This document shows positions 6,411-12,110 of a stretch of 12,450 bases of DNA, piece by piece; positions within the stretch are counted from its first letter, which is position 1, and each line of letters opens with the position of its first letter. Both the position numbers and the translations under genes were made by a program. Source of the stretch: Clostridiales bacterium (GTDB taxonomy: Bacteria; Bacillota; Clostridia; Lachnospirales; WRAX01); contig JAITMW010000154.1 of the NCBI GenBank assembly GCA_031277155.1, positions 1 to 12,450 of the forward strand, written 5' to 3'. A model generated the notes under the pieces. The model saw only the letters and a list, made by a program, of their open reading frames with translations, had not been told where the DNA came from and did not search any database.

Positions 6411-6783
6411 AGCTTAAAACAATATTTCGCCTCTTTTTCGTTATCACGGTTTCATCTATCACATCACCGCTTGGTTTTGCAATACGCCTTATGGTTTTGA
6501 CGGTTGCGCCGTCTTCTTTCTTCACTTCCACGTCAAAGCCAACCCTCACAGCCTCGCCTTTATGAACATAGGCTACATTGGACAGATGCATGGGTGCTTC
6601 TGTGGTGATGATGCCCGCGGTCGTATTTTGCCGGCTGCGCTTCTTGTGCTTTTTCACCAGATTTGCGCCTTCAACAATAATCCTCTCGTCCTTATGGTTG
6701 ACGGAAAGCACCTTGCCCTCTTTGCCTTTGTCCTTGCCCGCGGTGACAATAACCCTGTCGCCTCTTTTAATTTTGCTGGCCAC
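6409..6783 (-). CDS. rplX: 50S ribosomal protein L24 (uL24), GTG start, C-terminal extension
   Basis: Assembly-initiating large-subunit protein near the exit tunnel. The KOW motif is at about residues 5-27 (IKRGDRVIVTAGKDKGKEGKV), followed by VEGANLVKKHKK and APMHLSNVAYV, all typical. The product has 124 residues, about 20 longer than the usual 101-105. The expected C-terminus ends near IAKPSGDVID, after which about 14 mostly basic or hydrophobic residues (ETVITKKRRNIVLS) follow. The usual Cys-containing ending (CKKCG-like) is replaced by TIRRIAKPSG. The start is GTG at 6783, 7 bases after a GGAGG-type site; no better ATG exists. The gene lies 20 bases after rplN. Confidence 0.97.
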   Translation of the reverse strand: MASKIKRGDRVIVTAGKDKGKEGKVLSVNHKDERIIVEGANLVKKHKKRSRQNTTAGIITTEAPMHLSNVAYVHKGEAVRVGFDVEVKKEDGATVKTIRRIAKPSGDVIDETVITKKRRNIVLS

Positions 6784-6803
6784 CTCAGACCCTCCTTCCT
6801 TTT

Positions 6804-7172
6804 TTAGAGGACCTCGGGGGCAAGGGAAAGAATTTTCATATATTGCTTTTCTCTCAATTCCCTGGCCACCGGGCCAAAAATTCTGGTTCCTCTGGGGTTT
6901 TTATCATCCCTTATGATAACGGCGGCATTGTCGTCAAAGCGCACATAAGAGCCATCGGCGCGGCCCACCATCTTCACGGTGCGCACCACAACAGCCTTAA
7001 CCACTTCGCCTTTCTTTACAACGCCACCGGGTGTTGCATCTTTTACGGTTGCGATAATAACGTCGCCAACGCCGGCATATCTGCGCTTAGAGCCGCCCAA
7101 AACACGTATGCACAAAAGCTCTTTGGCACCGGAATTATCCGCCGCATTAAGTCTTGATTCTTGCTGAATCAT
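6804..7172 (-). CDS. rplN: 50S ribosomal protein L14 (uL14)
   Basis: Interface protein that contributes to intersubunit bridges and is the binding target of silencing factor RsfS in other bacteria. The product is the standard 122 residues, starting MIQQESRLNAADNSGAKELLCIRVLGG and containing YVRFDDNAAVIIRDDKNPRGTRIFGPVARELR, both hallmark blocks. The ATG follows TAGGAGG at 7 bases. The 36-base gap to rpsQ is mostly one copy of the GC-rich palindrome. Confidence 0.99.
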   Translation of the reverse strand: MIQQESRLNAADNSGAKELLCIRVLGGSKRRYAGVGDVIIATVKDATPGGVVKKGEVVKAVVVRTVKMVGRADGSYVRFDDNAAVIIRDDKNPRGTRIFGPVARELREKQYMKILSLAPEVL

Positions 7173-7190
7173 GGTAAAACCTCCTACACA

Positions 7191-7212
7191 GGCGGCACAA
7201 CGCCGCCCCTAC
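7191..7212 (-). repeat. Dispersed GC-rich palindrome, copy B (rpsQ-rplN gap)
   Basis: On the minus strand: GTAGG, then the stem GGCGGC, loop GTTGT, GCCGCC. The outermost G of the 3' arm is changed, leaving a 6-bp stem. The TAG (7211-7209) is the stop codon of rpsQ. The rplN ribosome site begins about 5 bases past the hairpin. Confidence 0.88.
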
Positions 7213-7475
7213 TTCGCTTTTTCCAGGATTTCAACCAGCCGCCAGCGCTTCTCTTTAGAAAGCGGCCTGGTCTCCATAACCCTGACCCTATCGCCAATGC
7301 CGCAGGCATTTTGCTCGTCATGGGCTTTTAATTTAACGGTACGTTTAACAATCTTGTTATACAGAGGATGGCGCACGCTGCTTTCCACGGCTACAACAAT
7401 GGTTTTGTCCATTTTGTCGCTGGTCACGCGGCCGGTTCTGGTTTTTCTAAGATTCCTTTGAATGGTTTCTGCCAC
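7209..7475 (-). CDS. rpsQ: 30S ribosomal protein S17 (uS17), GTG start
   Basis: Small-subunit protein with an OB-fold that binds 16S rRNA. The 88-residue product begins MAETIQRNLRKTRTGRVTSDKMDKTIVV and contains HPLYNKIVKRTVKLKAHDE and the C-terminal CGIGDRVRVMETRPLSKEKRWRLVEI, the S17 signature. The start is GTG at 7475, behind a strong AAGGAGG site at about 6 bases. The stop TAG is contributed by palindrome copy B, directly after EKAK. A second copy (C) lies in the 51-base gap upstream. Confidence 0.98.
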   Translation of the reverse strand: MAETIQRNLRKTRTGRVTSDKMDKTIVVAVESSVRHPLYNKIVKRTVKLKAHDEQNACGIGDRVRVMETRPLSKEKRWRLVEILEKAK

Positions 7476-7506
7476 TTTCTACCTCCTTAAATACTGGCCT
7501 TGAACA

Positions 7507-7530
7507 CGGGCGACAGGACATCGCCCCTAC
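7507..7530 (-). repeat. Dispersed GC-rich palindrome, copy C (rpmC-rpsQ gap)
   Basis: Sense strand: GTAG, GGGCGA, loop TGTCCTG, TCGCCC, G. Compared with the other copies one stem pair has changed on both sides (G-C to A-T), which keeps the pairing. The TAG (7529-7527) is the stop codon of rpmC. Stem of 6 bp, no U-run. Confidence 0.88.
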
Positions 7531-7739
7531 GAAACAAGTCCCCGCTCTTTTCGCGTCATCACAGTTCTTATGCGGGCGATATTGCGCCTCACTTCTTTAA
7601 TTCTTGCGGTGTTATCCAGCTGATTTGTGGCATTTTGCAGCCTCAGGTTAAAAAGCTCCTTTTTGGCGTCCACAAGCTCTATATTAAGTTCCCCGGGGGA
7701 TTTTGCGAGCAGCTCCTCAAGATAATTCCTACTCTTCAC
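7527..7739 (-). CDS. rpmC: 50S ribosomal protein L29 (uL29), GTG start
   Basis: Small two-helix protein beside the peptide exit tunnel, where it helps dock trigger factor and signal recognition particle. The 70-residue product carries the family core KKELFNLRLQNATNQLDNT followed by RIKEVRRNIARIRTV. The start GTG (7739-7737) shares its first base with the stop TAG of rplP, and only a weak GGTGG site lies upstream, so translation is likely coupled to rplP. The stop TAG belongs to palindrome copy C, and the last residues (KERGLVS) differ from the usual ending, consistent with the repeat having set the 3' end. Confidence 0.96.
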   Translation of the reverse strand: MKSRNYLEELLAKSPGELNIELVDAKKELFNLRLQNATNQLDNTARIKEVRRNIARIRTVMTRKERGLVS

Positions 7740-8212
7740 TAAATACCACCATCTTCCTTTTTCGTATGATGCACACCTTCACGCGCATCCAGCTCTTTAT
7801 CAAGCTCCTCTTTAGACAAAATTTTGCATTTTATGGGCAGCTTGTGCATGGCCAGGCGCAAGGCTTCACGCGCTGTCGCCTCCGGCACGCCGTTAAGCTC
7901 GAACATCACGCGGCCGGGTCTTACAACGGCCACCCAATAGTCCGGCGCGCCCTTGCCGCTTCCCATCCTGGTTTCCGCCGGCTTTGCCGTCACGGGCTTG
8001 TCAGGAAAAATCTTTATCCACACATTTCCGCCGCGCTTAATATACCTTGTCATGGCGATACGCGCGGATTCAATCTGATTTGATGTAATCCAACTGGGCT
8101 CCATGGCTATCAGGCCAAAATCGCCGTAGATTATGCGGTTGCCCCGCATTGCGCGGCCTTTCATGCGGCCTCTAAACTGCTTGCGCCTTTTTACTCTTTT
8201 TGGCATTAACAT
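7739..8212 (-). CDS. rplP: 50S ribosomal protein L16 (uL16), C-terminal extension
   Basis: Large-subunit protein near the A-site and peptidyl transferase centre. The N-terminus MLMPKRVKRRKQFRGRMKG, the central YIKRGGNVWIKIFPDKPVTAKPAETRMGSGKG and the C-terminal VRPGRVMFELNGVPEATAREALRLAMHKLPIKCK are all typical. The product is 157 residues against the usual 137-145; the extra part is a hydrophilic tail (about 142-157, DAREGVHHTKKEDGGI). The ATG overlaps the rpsC stop by one base in a TAATG arrangement, indicating coupled translation. A second ATG two codons in is possible but less like the family. Confidence 0.98.
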   Translation of the reverse strand: MLMPKRVKRRKQFRGRMKGRAMRGNRIIYGDFGLIAMEPSWITSNQIESARIAMTRYIKRGGNVWIKIFPDKPVTAKPAETRMGSGKGAPDYWVAVVRPGRVMFELNGVPEATAREALRLAMHKLPIKCKILSKEELDKELDAREGVHHTKKEDGGI

Positions 8213-8943
8213 TATGCTCTTGCCCCCTCTCGCCTGTGATGCTCGCGCCTGGGTCTGTCTTCACGGCGCGACGGCATGGGCATGGCCTCGCGTTTTGAAG
8301 AATCGCGTTTAGGGATTATTTCGCCCTTGTATATCCAAACCTTAACACCCAGTTTACCATATGTGGTATCGGCCTCTGCAAAGCCATAATCGATATCGGC
8401 GCGAAGGGTCTGAAGCGGTATTGTGCCTTCGTGATAATGCTCGCTACGGGCGATGTCCGCGCCGCCCAAACGGCCCGAAACCTGCGTCTTTATGCCCCTT
8501 GCCCCAAATTTCATGCTTCTTGTCATGGCCTGCTTCATAGCGCGGCGGAAGGTGACACGATTTTCAAGCTGTTTTGCGATATCTTCCGCCACAAGCTGGC
8601 TGGAAAGCTCCGGACGTTTTATTTCTTCCACATTGATGACAGCCTTCACCTTGGGGTCTGCCACAAATTTTTGCACCTCGGCCGCCAATTCCGCAATGGC
8701 CTGGCCGCTGCGCCCTATGACAATGCCCGGCTTGGCCGTATGCACAGTTACACGCACCTGGCTTGTTGTGCGAGAAATCGTAATTCTGGAAACGCCCGCC
8801 AAAAACAATTTTTTCTTGATATATTTGCGTATGCGGTTGTCTTCAACCAAAAGGTCGCCAAAGTTCTTCTCGGCATACCACACGCTGTCCCATTCTTTGT
8901 TAATTCCAACCCGAAGGCCGTGGGGATTTACCTTCTGTCCCAA
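8212..8943 (-). CDS. rpsC: 30S ribosomal protein S3 (uS3), TTG start
   Basis: Small-subunit protein at the mRNA entry channel. The opening MGQKVNPHGLRVGINKEWDS is the family signature. A KH domain is visible with the GxxG loop GRSG at 77-80 (in KPGIVIGRSGQAI), and the C-terminal S3 domain includes VSGRLGGADIARSEHYHEG and TLRADIDYGFAEA. The 243-residue product ends in an Arg/Glu-rich hydrophilic tail from about 211 (PSRREDRPRREHHRREG), a variable region in the family. The start is TTG at 8943, 7 bases after AAGGTGG. It begins 18 bases after rplV, and its stop overlaps rplP by one base. Confidence 0.98.
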   Translation of the reverse strand: MGQKVNPHGLRVGINKEWDSVWYAEKNFGDLLVEDNRIRKYIKKKLFLAGVSRITISRTTSQVRVTVHTAKPGIVIGRSGQAIAELAAEVQKFVADPKVKAVINVEEIKRPELSSQLVAEDIAKQLENRVTFRRAMKQAMTRSMKFGARGIKTQVSGRLGGADIARSEHYHEGTIPLQTLRADIDYGFAEADTTYGKLGVKVWIYKGEIIPKRDSSKREAMPMPSRREDRPRREHHRREGARA

Positions 8944-8961
8944 ATTTTCACCACCTTTTCA

Positions 8962-9369
8962 TTATTTTGCAGCTTTTTCACCCAAATATATGGATACATG
9001 GCTAAATTTTCTTTCAATGCGGTTGGCGCGGCCCTTTGCCCGTGGCTTTAGGCGCCATCTGCTGTAATGGCTGCTGCCTCTGTTTGCCTGCACCTCTTGC
9101 ACATACAGGTTCTCCTCGTCCATTCCCAGGTTATGCTCGGCATTTGCCACAGCGCTGTTAAGCACCTTCAGCGCAACCTCCGCCGCATATCTGGGGGAAT
9201 AGGTCAATATCGCCCGGGCCTCGTCTATGCCTTTGCCTTTGATGGTCTCCAGCACAATGCGCGCCTTGGTGTCGCTTAGGCGCACATATTTGGCGTGGGC
9301 CCGCGGCCTGGTGTCTCTATTTTCTTTGTTTCTTTCTTTTTTATATTGACTTCTGTGTCCTTTTGCCAA
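8962..9369 (-). CDS. rplV: 50S ribosomal protein L22 (uL22), TTG start, N-terminal extension
   Basis: Lines the peptide exit tunnel and interacts with all domains of 23S rRNA. The family core starts at about residue 22 (RPRAHAKYVRLSDTKARIVLETIKGKGIDEARAIL) and includes the tunnel-loop end QANRGSSHYSRWRLKPRAKGRANRIERKFSHVSIYL. The product has 135 residues against about 110-118 for the common form; the extra part is a basic N-terminus (MAKGHRSQYKKERNKENRD). The extension appears real: TTG at 9369 has an ideal AAAGGAGG site 7 bases ahead, and there is no site near the core. Similar N-terminal tails occur in L22 of other Clostridia as I recall them. Confidence 0.97.
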   Translation of the reverse strand: MAKGHRSQYKKERNKENRDTRPRAHAKYVRLSDTKARIVLETIKGKGIDEARAILTYSPRYAAEVALKVLNSAVANAEHNLGMDEENLYVQEVQANRGSSHYSRWRLKPRAKGRANRIERKFSHVSIYLGEKAAK

Positions 9370-9391
9370 GTTTTTGCCTCCTTTCTTTGTT

Positions 9392-9419
9392 CGGGCGGCA
9401 TGTGTTGCTCCGCCCCTAC
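9392..9419 (-). repeat. Dispersed GC-rich palindrome, copy D (rpsS-rplV gap)
   Basis: Sense strand: GTAG, GGGCGG, an enlarged 11-base loop, CCGCCC, G. The stem is 6 bp; the loop differs from other copies by an insertion. It begins 7 bases after the rpsS stop (TAA, so the stop is not from the repeat) and ends about 8 bases before the AAAGGAGG site of rplV. Confidence 0.85.
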
Positions 9420-9426
9420 GCGGAAA

Positions 9427-9711
9427 TTACCGCACGCGCGAACGTCTTTCCGCGTCTTTGCCGTGGCCGCGATATGTCCGCGTCATGGCAAATTCTCCCA
9501 ATTTATGTCCAACCATGTCTTCGCTGATATACACGGGCACATGCTTGCGCCCGTCATGCACGGCGATGGTGTGGCCTATCATCTGCGGGAATATGGTAGA
9601 GCGTCTGCTCCATGTCTTTATCACATGTTTTGTATTTGATGCATTTTGCGATTCCACTTTTTTCAAAAGATGGTCGTCACAAAATGGCCCTTTTTTAAGT
9701 GACCTTGCCAT
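9427..9711 (-). CDS. rpsS: 30S ribosomal protein S19 (uS19)
   Basis: Small-subunit head protein that with S13 contacts the large subunit and A-site tRNA. The 94-residue product starts MARSLKKGPFCDDHLLKKV and contains IKTWSRRSTIFPQMIGHTIAVHDGRKHVPVYI and EDMVGHKLGEFAMTRTYRGH, all diagnostic. Two adjacent ATG codons occur (9714 and 9711). The second is 6 bases from the AAGGAGG site (9718-9724), against 3 for the first, and gives the universal MARSLKKGPF opening, so it is chosen. In other bacteria rplB lies directly upstream; here a foreign-looking gene separates them. Confidence 0.98.
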   Translation of the reverse strand: MARSLKKGPFCDDHLLKKVESQNASNTKHVIKTWSRRSTIFPQMIGHTIAVHDGRKHVPVYISEDMVGHKLGEFAMTRTYRGHGKDAERRSRVR

Positions 9712-9717
9712 CATTTT

Positions 9718-9724
9718 CCTCCTT
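9718..9724 (-). promoter_or_regulatory. Ribosome binding site that decides the rpsS start
   Basis: AAGGAGG on the minus strand, lying between the extra 169-residue gene and rpsS, 6 bases before the second of two adjacent ATG codons. Its presence shows that rpsS keeps its own initiation site after the insertion. Confidence 0.75.
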
Positions 9725-9732
9725 TCACAAAG

Positions 9733-10242
9733 CTATTTCTTATTGACTTTGATATAAATATCGCAATGCATGTTGCCGGAATTGCATAAATCGCAAATTT
9801 TATCATTGGTGCAGGCGCAATCGGGGAAATACAGCTCGAAATTGGCATTGCCGTCTGTGGTATATTCGCCGGTTTCAAGCCACTTTGCAGCTTTGCCCCA
9901 TGTCAGCCCGATATTGGGCGAAGGCTCGCTCATGGGATATACAGGGACATTAAAGACTGCGTAATCTCCCTCGGCAAGCTCGAAAACCATGTACTTTTCG
10001 GGAATTTGCGCCCCCGGCTTTGTTTCCACGGCCACAATATAGTCCATGTCGTCCTCATTGGTCATTACGCAAATACCGTATTCCCTGTGGTGTTCCACAA
10101 AATCCTGCTCGTGCAAGATTTTTTGGCGGCCGTCCGACATAATCTCTCCCCAAAAATCAGGGATTGTGTTGTTGCTCATTGAGGTTTTATGCAGATATCC
10201 CGCCACCTTCACAGGCCCAAATTTCACGATTTTCGGCACCAT
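9733..10242 (-). CDS. GyrI-like / AraC effector-binding-domain protein inserted between rplB and rpsS
   Basis: The 169-residue product is acidic and without signal peptide or membrane segment, unlike its basic ribosomal neighbours. Its layout resembles the GyrI-like/AraC-type effector-binding fold (including the stand-alone Cass2-like group). It opens PKIVKFGPVKVAGY, then IPDFWGEIM (28-35), YGICVM and DYIVAVE (55-73), IPEKYMVFELAEGDYAVF (80-97), a WGKAAKWL helix (115-122), FELYFPD (135-141) with a Glu at the usual pocket position, and a final strand DIYIKV (161-166). Such domains bind small hydrophobic or cationic ligands, alone or fused to DNA-binding domains; there is no such fusion here. 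A Cys cluster (C142, C144, C150, C153, C160) lies between the last two strands. The ATG is 11 bases after the rplB stop behind a G-run, and the gene ends 21 bases before rpsS, so it must be co-transcribed. Family assignment is by eye from motif order; the ligand and function are unknown. Confidence 0.8.
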   Translation of the reverse strand: MVPKIVKFGPVKVAGYLHKTSMSNNTIPDFWGEIMSDGRQKILHEQDFVEHHREYGICVMTNEDDMDYIVAVETKPGAQIPEKYMVFELAEGDYAVFNVPVYPMSEPSPNIGLTWGKAAKWLETGEYTTDGNANFELYFPDCACTNDKICDLCNSGNMHCDIYIKVNKK

Positions 10243-10253
10243 AGCCAGCCCCC

Positions 10254-11087
10254 CTATTTCTTCTTGCGCTTGCTTACGATATATTTATCGCTTGGCTTGT
10301 TTTTCTTGCGTGTCTTATAGCCCAGCGTGGGTTTGCCCCAAGGTGTGGACGGCGCCGGGCGCCCGATTGGCGCTTTGCCCTCGCCGCCGCCGTGGGGATG
10401 GTCGTTGGGATTCATAACAGAGCCGCGAACGGTGGGTCTGATGCCCATATTGCGCTTTCTGCCCGCTTTGCCGATTTTTACAAGCTCGTGGTCGCTGTTG
10501 CCCACAGAGCCCAGCGTTGCGCGGCAATTTACAGGCACCATGCGGGTTTCTCCGGATGGCAGGCGCACCGTGGCCATTTTGCCCTCCCGCGCCATCAGCT
10601 GCGCGGAATTTCCGGCGCTGCGCACCATTTGCGCGCCTTTGCCGGGCTTCATCTCGATATTATGAATTTCGCTGCCCAGCGGGATATTTGTCATGGGCAG
10701 ACAATTGCCCACGCGAATTTCGGCGTTTGGGCCATTCATTAGAGTATCGCCCACCTTCAGCCCGTTTGGTGCGATGATATAGCGCTTTTCGCCGTCGGCA
10801 TAGGCCAAAAGGGCGATATTTGCGCTGCGGTTTGGGTCATATTCAATGGCCTTCACCGTCGCCGGAATATTGTCTTTGATGCGCTTAAAATCAATGATGC
10901 GATATTTTTTCTTGTGGCCGCCGCCGCGATGGCGCACGGTGATTTTGCCCTGATTGTTCCTTCCGCTGTGCTTTTTCAAATGCACAACCAGGCTTTTTTC
11001 CGGCTTTGACTTTGTGATTTCGGAAAAATCCAGGCTGGTCATATGTCTGCGGGAGGGGGTTGTGGGTCTGTATCTTTTTATAGCCAA
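10254..11087 (-). CDS. rplB: 50S ribosomal protein L2 (uL2), TTG start
   Basis: Highly conserved large-subunit protein required for subunit joining and peptidyl transfer. The 277-residue length is standard. Visible landmarks are MAIKRYRPTTPSRRHMT at the start, RNNQGKITVRHRGGGHKKKYR (43-63), the central SH3-like part, and NPNDHPHGGGEGKAPIG (226-242) with the conserved His residues near the peptidyl transferase centre (H230, H232). It ends in a Lys-rich tail. The start is TTG at 11087, 9 bases after AAAGGAG; there is no ATG at the conserved N-terminus. Upstream lie 77 bases with two tandem palindromes. The stop TAG is followed by five more G residues and then the extra gene. Confidence 0.99.
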   Translation of the reverse strand: MAIKRYRPTTPSRRHMTSLDFSEITKSKPEKSLVVHLKKHSGRNNQGKITVRHRGGGHKKKYRIIDFKRIKDNIPATVKAIEYDPNRSANIALLAYADGEKRYIIAPNGLKVGDTLMNGPNAEIRVGNCLPMTNIPLGSEIHNIEMKPGKGAQMVRSAGNSAQLMAREGKMATVRLPSGETRMVPVNCRATLGSVGNSDHELVKIGKAGRKRNMGIRPTVRGSVMNPNDHPHGGGEGKAPIGRPAPSTPWGKPTLGYKTRKKNKPSDKYIVSKRKKK

Positions 11088-11104
11088 GTGGTATCACTCC
11101 TTTG

Positions 11105-11128
11105 CGGGCGGCATGACGCCGCCCCTAC
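11105..11128 (-). repeat. Dispersed GC-rich palindrome, copy E (rplW-rplB gap, second of two)
   Basis: Identical to copies A and G: GTAG, GGGCGGC, loop GTCAT, GCCGCCC, G on the sense strand. It ends about 2 bases before the AAAGGAG site of rplB, so a folded hairpin would sit against the ribosome site. It lies 11 bases after copy F. Confidence 0.9.
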
Positions 11129-11139
11129 ATGGGTTTTCA

Positions 11140-11163
11140 CGGGCGGCATGACGCCGCCCCTGC
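11140..11163 (-). repeat. Dispersed GC-rich palindrome, copy F (rplW-rplB gap, first of two)
   Basis: Same stem and loop as copy E, but the leading GTAG reads GCAG. It begins one base after the rplW stop codon (TAA). With copy E it forms a head-to-tail pair of identical hairpins in a 77-base gap. Confidence 0.9.
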
Positions 11164-11164
11164 A

Positions 11165-11467
11165 TTACATGCCTTGGAAGATTTCGATTTCCTTGCTGTC
11201 TTGCGTCAAGGTTACGATGGCCTTCTTCCTTCTGGCAGTTCTTCCATATTTATAGCTTCTGGTACGCTTTTTCTTGCCGACCAAATTCATTGTGTTTACT
11301 CTGTCCACCACGGCGCCTTCAAACATCTTTTGCACGGCCTCTTTTATCTGGATTTTGTTGGCCTGTGGATGTACATAGAAGGCATACCTTTTGTCCGCCA
11401 TTTCATTCATGGACTTTTCCGTGATGACGGGCTTTAGGATGATGTCGTAATATTTTAAATCCGCCAT
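11165..11467 (-). CDS. rplW: 50S ribosomal protein L23 (uL23)
   Basis: Large-subunit protein at the tunnel exit, the docking point for trigger factor and signal recognition particle. The 100-residue product shows the family blocks IILKPVITEKSMNEM (9-23), KRYAFYVHPQANKIQIKEAVQKMF and VNTMNLVGKKKR, then the C-terminal RRKKAIVTL. The ATG follows the rplD stop without any gap (TAA then ATG), with AGGAGG 11 bases upstream inside the rplD 3' end, so the two are translationally coupled. Confidence 0.99.
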   Translation of the reverse strand: MADLKYYDIILKPVITEKSMNEMADKRYAFYVHPQANKIQIKEAVQKMFEGAVVDRVNTMNLVGKKKRTRSYKYGRTARRKKAIVTLTQDSKEIEIFQGM

Positions 11468-12088
11468 TTAGATATACACCTCCTGCATTTTGTCCACGGC
11501 CTCTTTCGTAGCTATTAAATAATCGTATTTCACGATGTCATACACATTGATATTGTTTACGCCGCAGGTTTTTATACCCGGTATGTTGCGGGCGGACAGC
11601 ACTTCGTTTTCGCAGTCGTCTCCCAGCACCATCAGCGCCTTGCCGACCTTGATATTGTCCAGCACCTTAATCATCTCTTTGGTCTTTATTTCGGGAAGTG
11701 TAAGCTCCTCAAGCACAAGCATTTTGCCATCGGCCACCTTGCTTGACAGGGCAGATTTCAACGCCAGACGCTTGACCTTCTTGTTCAGTTTAAACGAAAA
11801 ATCGCGCGGTTTCGGCGCAAACACCACGCCGCCGCCCGTCCATTGAGGGGCGCGTATGGTGCCCTGACGCGAACGACCGGTGCCCTTTTGCGGCCTGGGC
11901 TTTGCGCCGCCGCCGCGCACCTCGGCGCGGGTCTTGGTGGACTTTGTGCCCTGGCGCTGGTTTGCCAGATATTGCACAACGGCCTGATGCAGCACATGGG
12001 GATTGGGCTGTATGCCGAAGATTTCGTCGTTAAGCTCGATTTTGCCGACAACAGAGCCGTCCATTTTATATAAATCCACATTTGCCAT
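11468..12088 (-). CDS. rplD: 50S ribosomal protein L4 (uL4)
   Basis: Large-subunit protein whose long loop reaches the exit tunnel constriction; in Escherichia coli L4 is also the feedback regulator of the S10 operon. The 206-residue product has the normal length. The extended loop is visible at about 48-100, with TRAEVRGGGAKPRPQKGTGRSRQGT and the APQWTGGGVVFAPKPRDFSFKLNKK block that flanks the tunnel. The C-terminal half has LKSALSSKVADGKMLVLEEL and the NVYDIVKYDYLIATKEAV ending. The ATG has AAAGGAGG 11 bases upstream; the 53-base gap to rplC holds palindrome copy G. Confidence 0.99.
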   Translation of the reverse strand: MANVDLYKMDGSVVGKIELNDEIFGIQPNPHVLHQAVVQYLANQRQGTKSTKTRAEVRGGGAKPRPQKGTGRSRQGTIRAPQWTGGGVVFAPKPRDFSFKLNKKVKRLALKSALSSKVADGKMLVLEELTLPEIKTKEMIKVLDNIKVGKALMVLGDDCENEVLSARNIPGIKTCGVNNINVYDIVKYDYLIATKEAVDKMQEVYI

Positions 12089-12110
12089 GATTGGTATTTC
12101 CTCCTTTCCA

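Noticed and set aside
8962..9369. Shorter L22 start near the conserved core
   Set aside because: No ribosome site near the core, whereas the TTG at 9369 has an ideal one, so the N-terminal extension is kept.
11105..11163. The GC-rich hairpins as intrinsic terminators
   Set aside because: None of the seven copies is followed by a U-run, and all lie inside an operon whose downstream genes need read-through.
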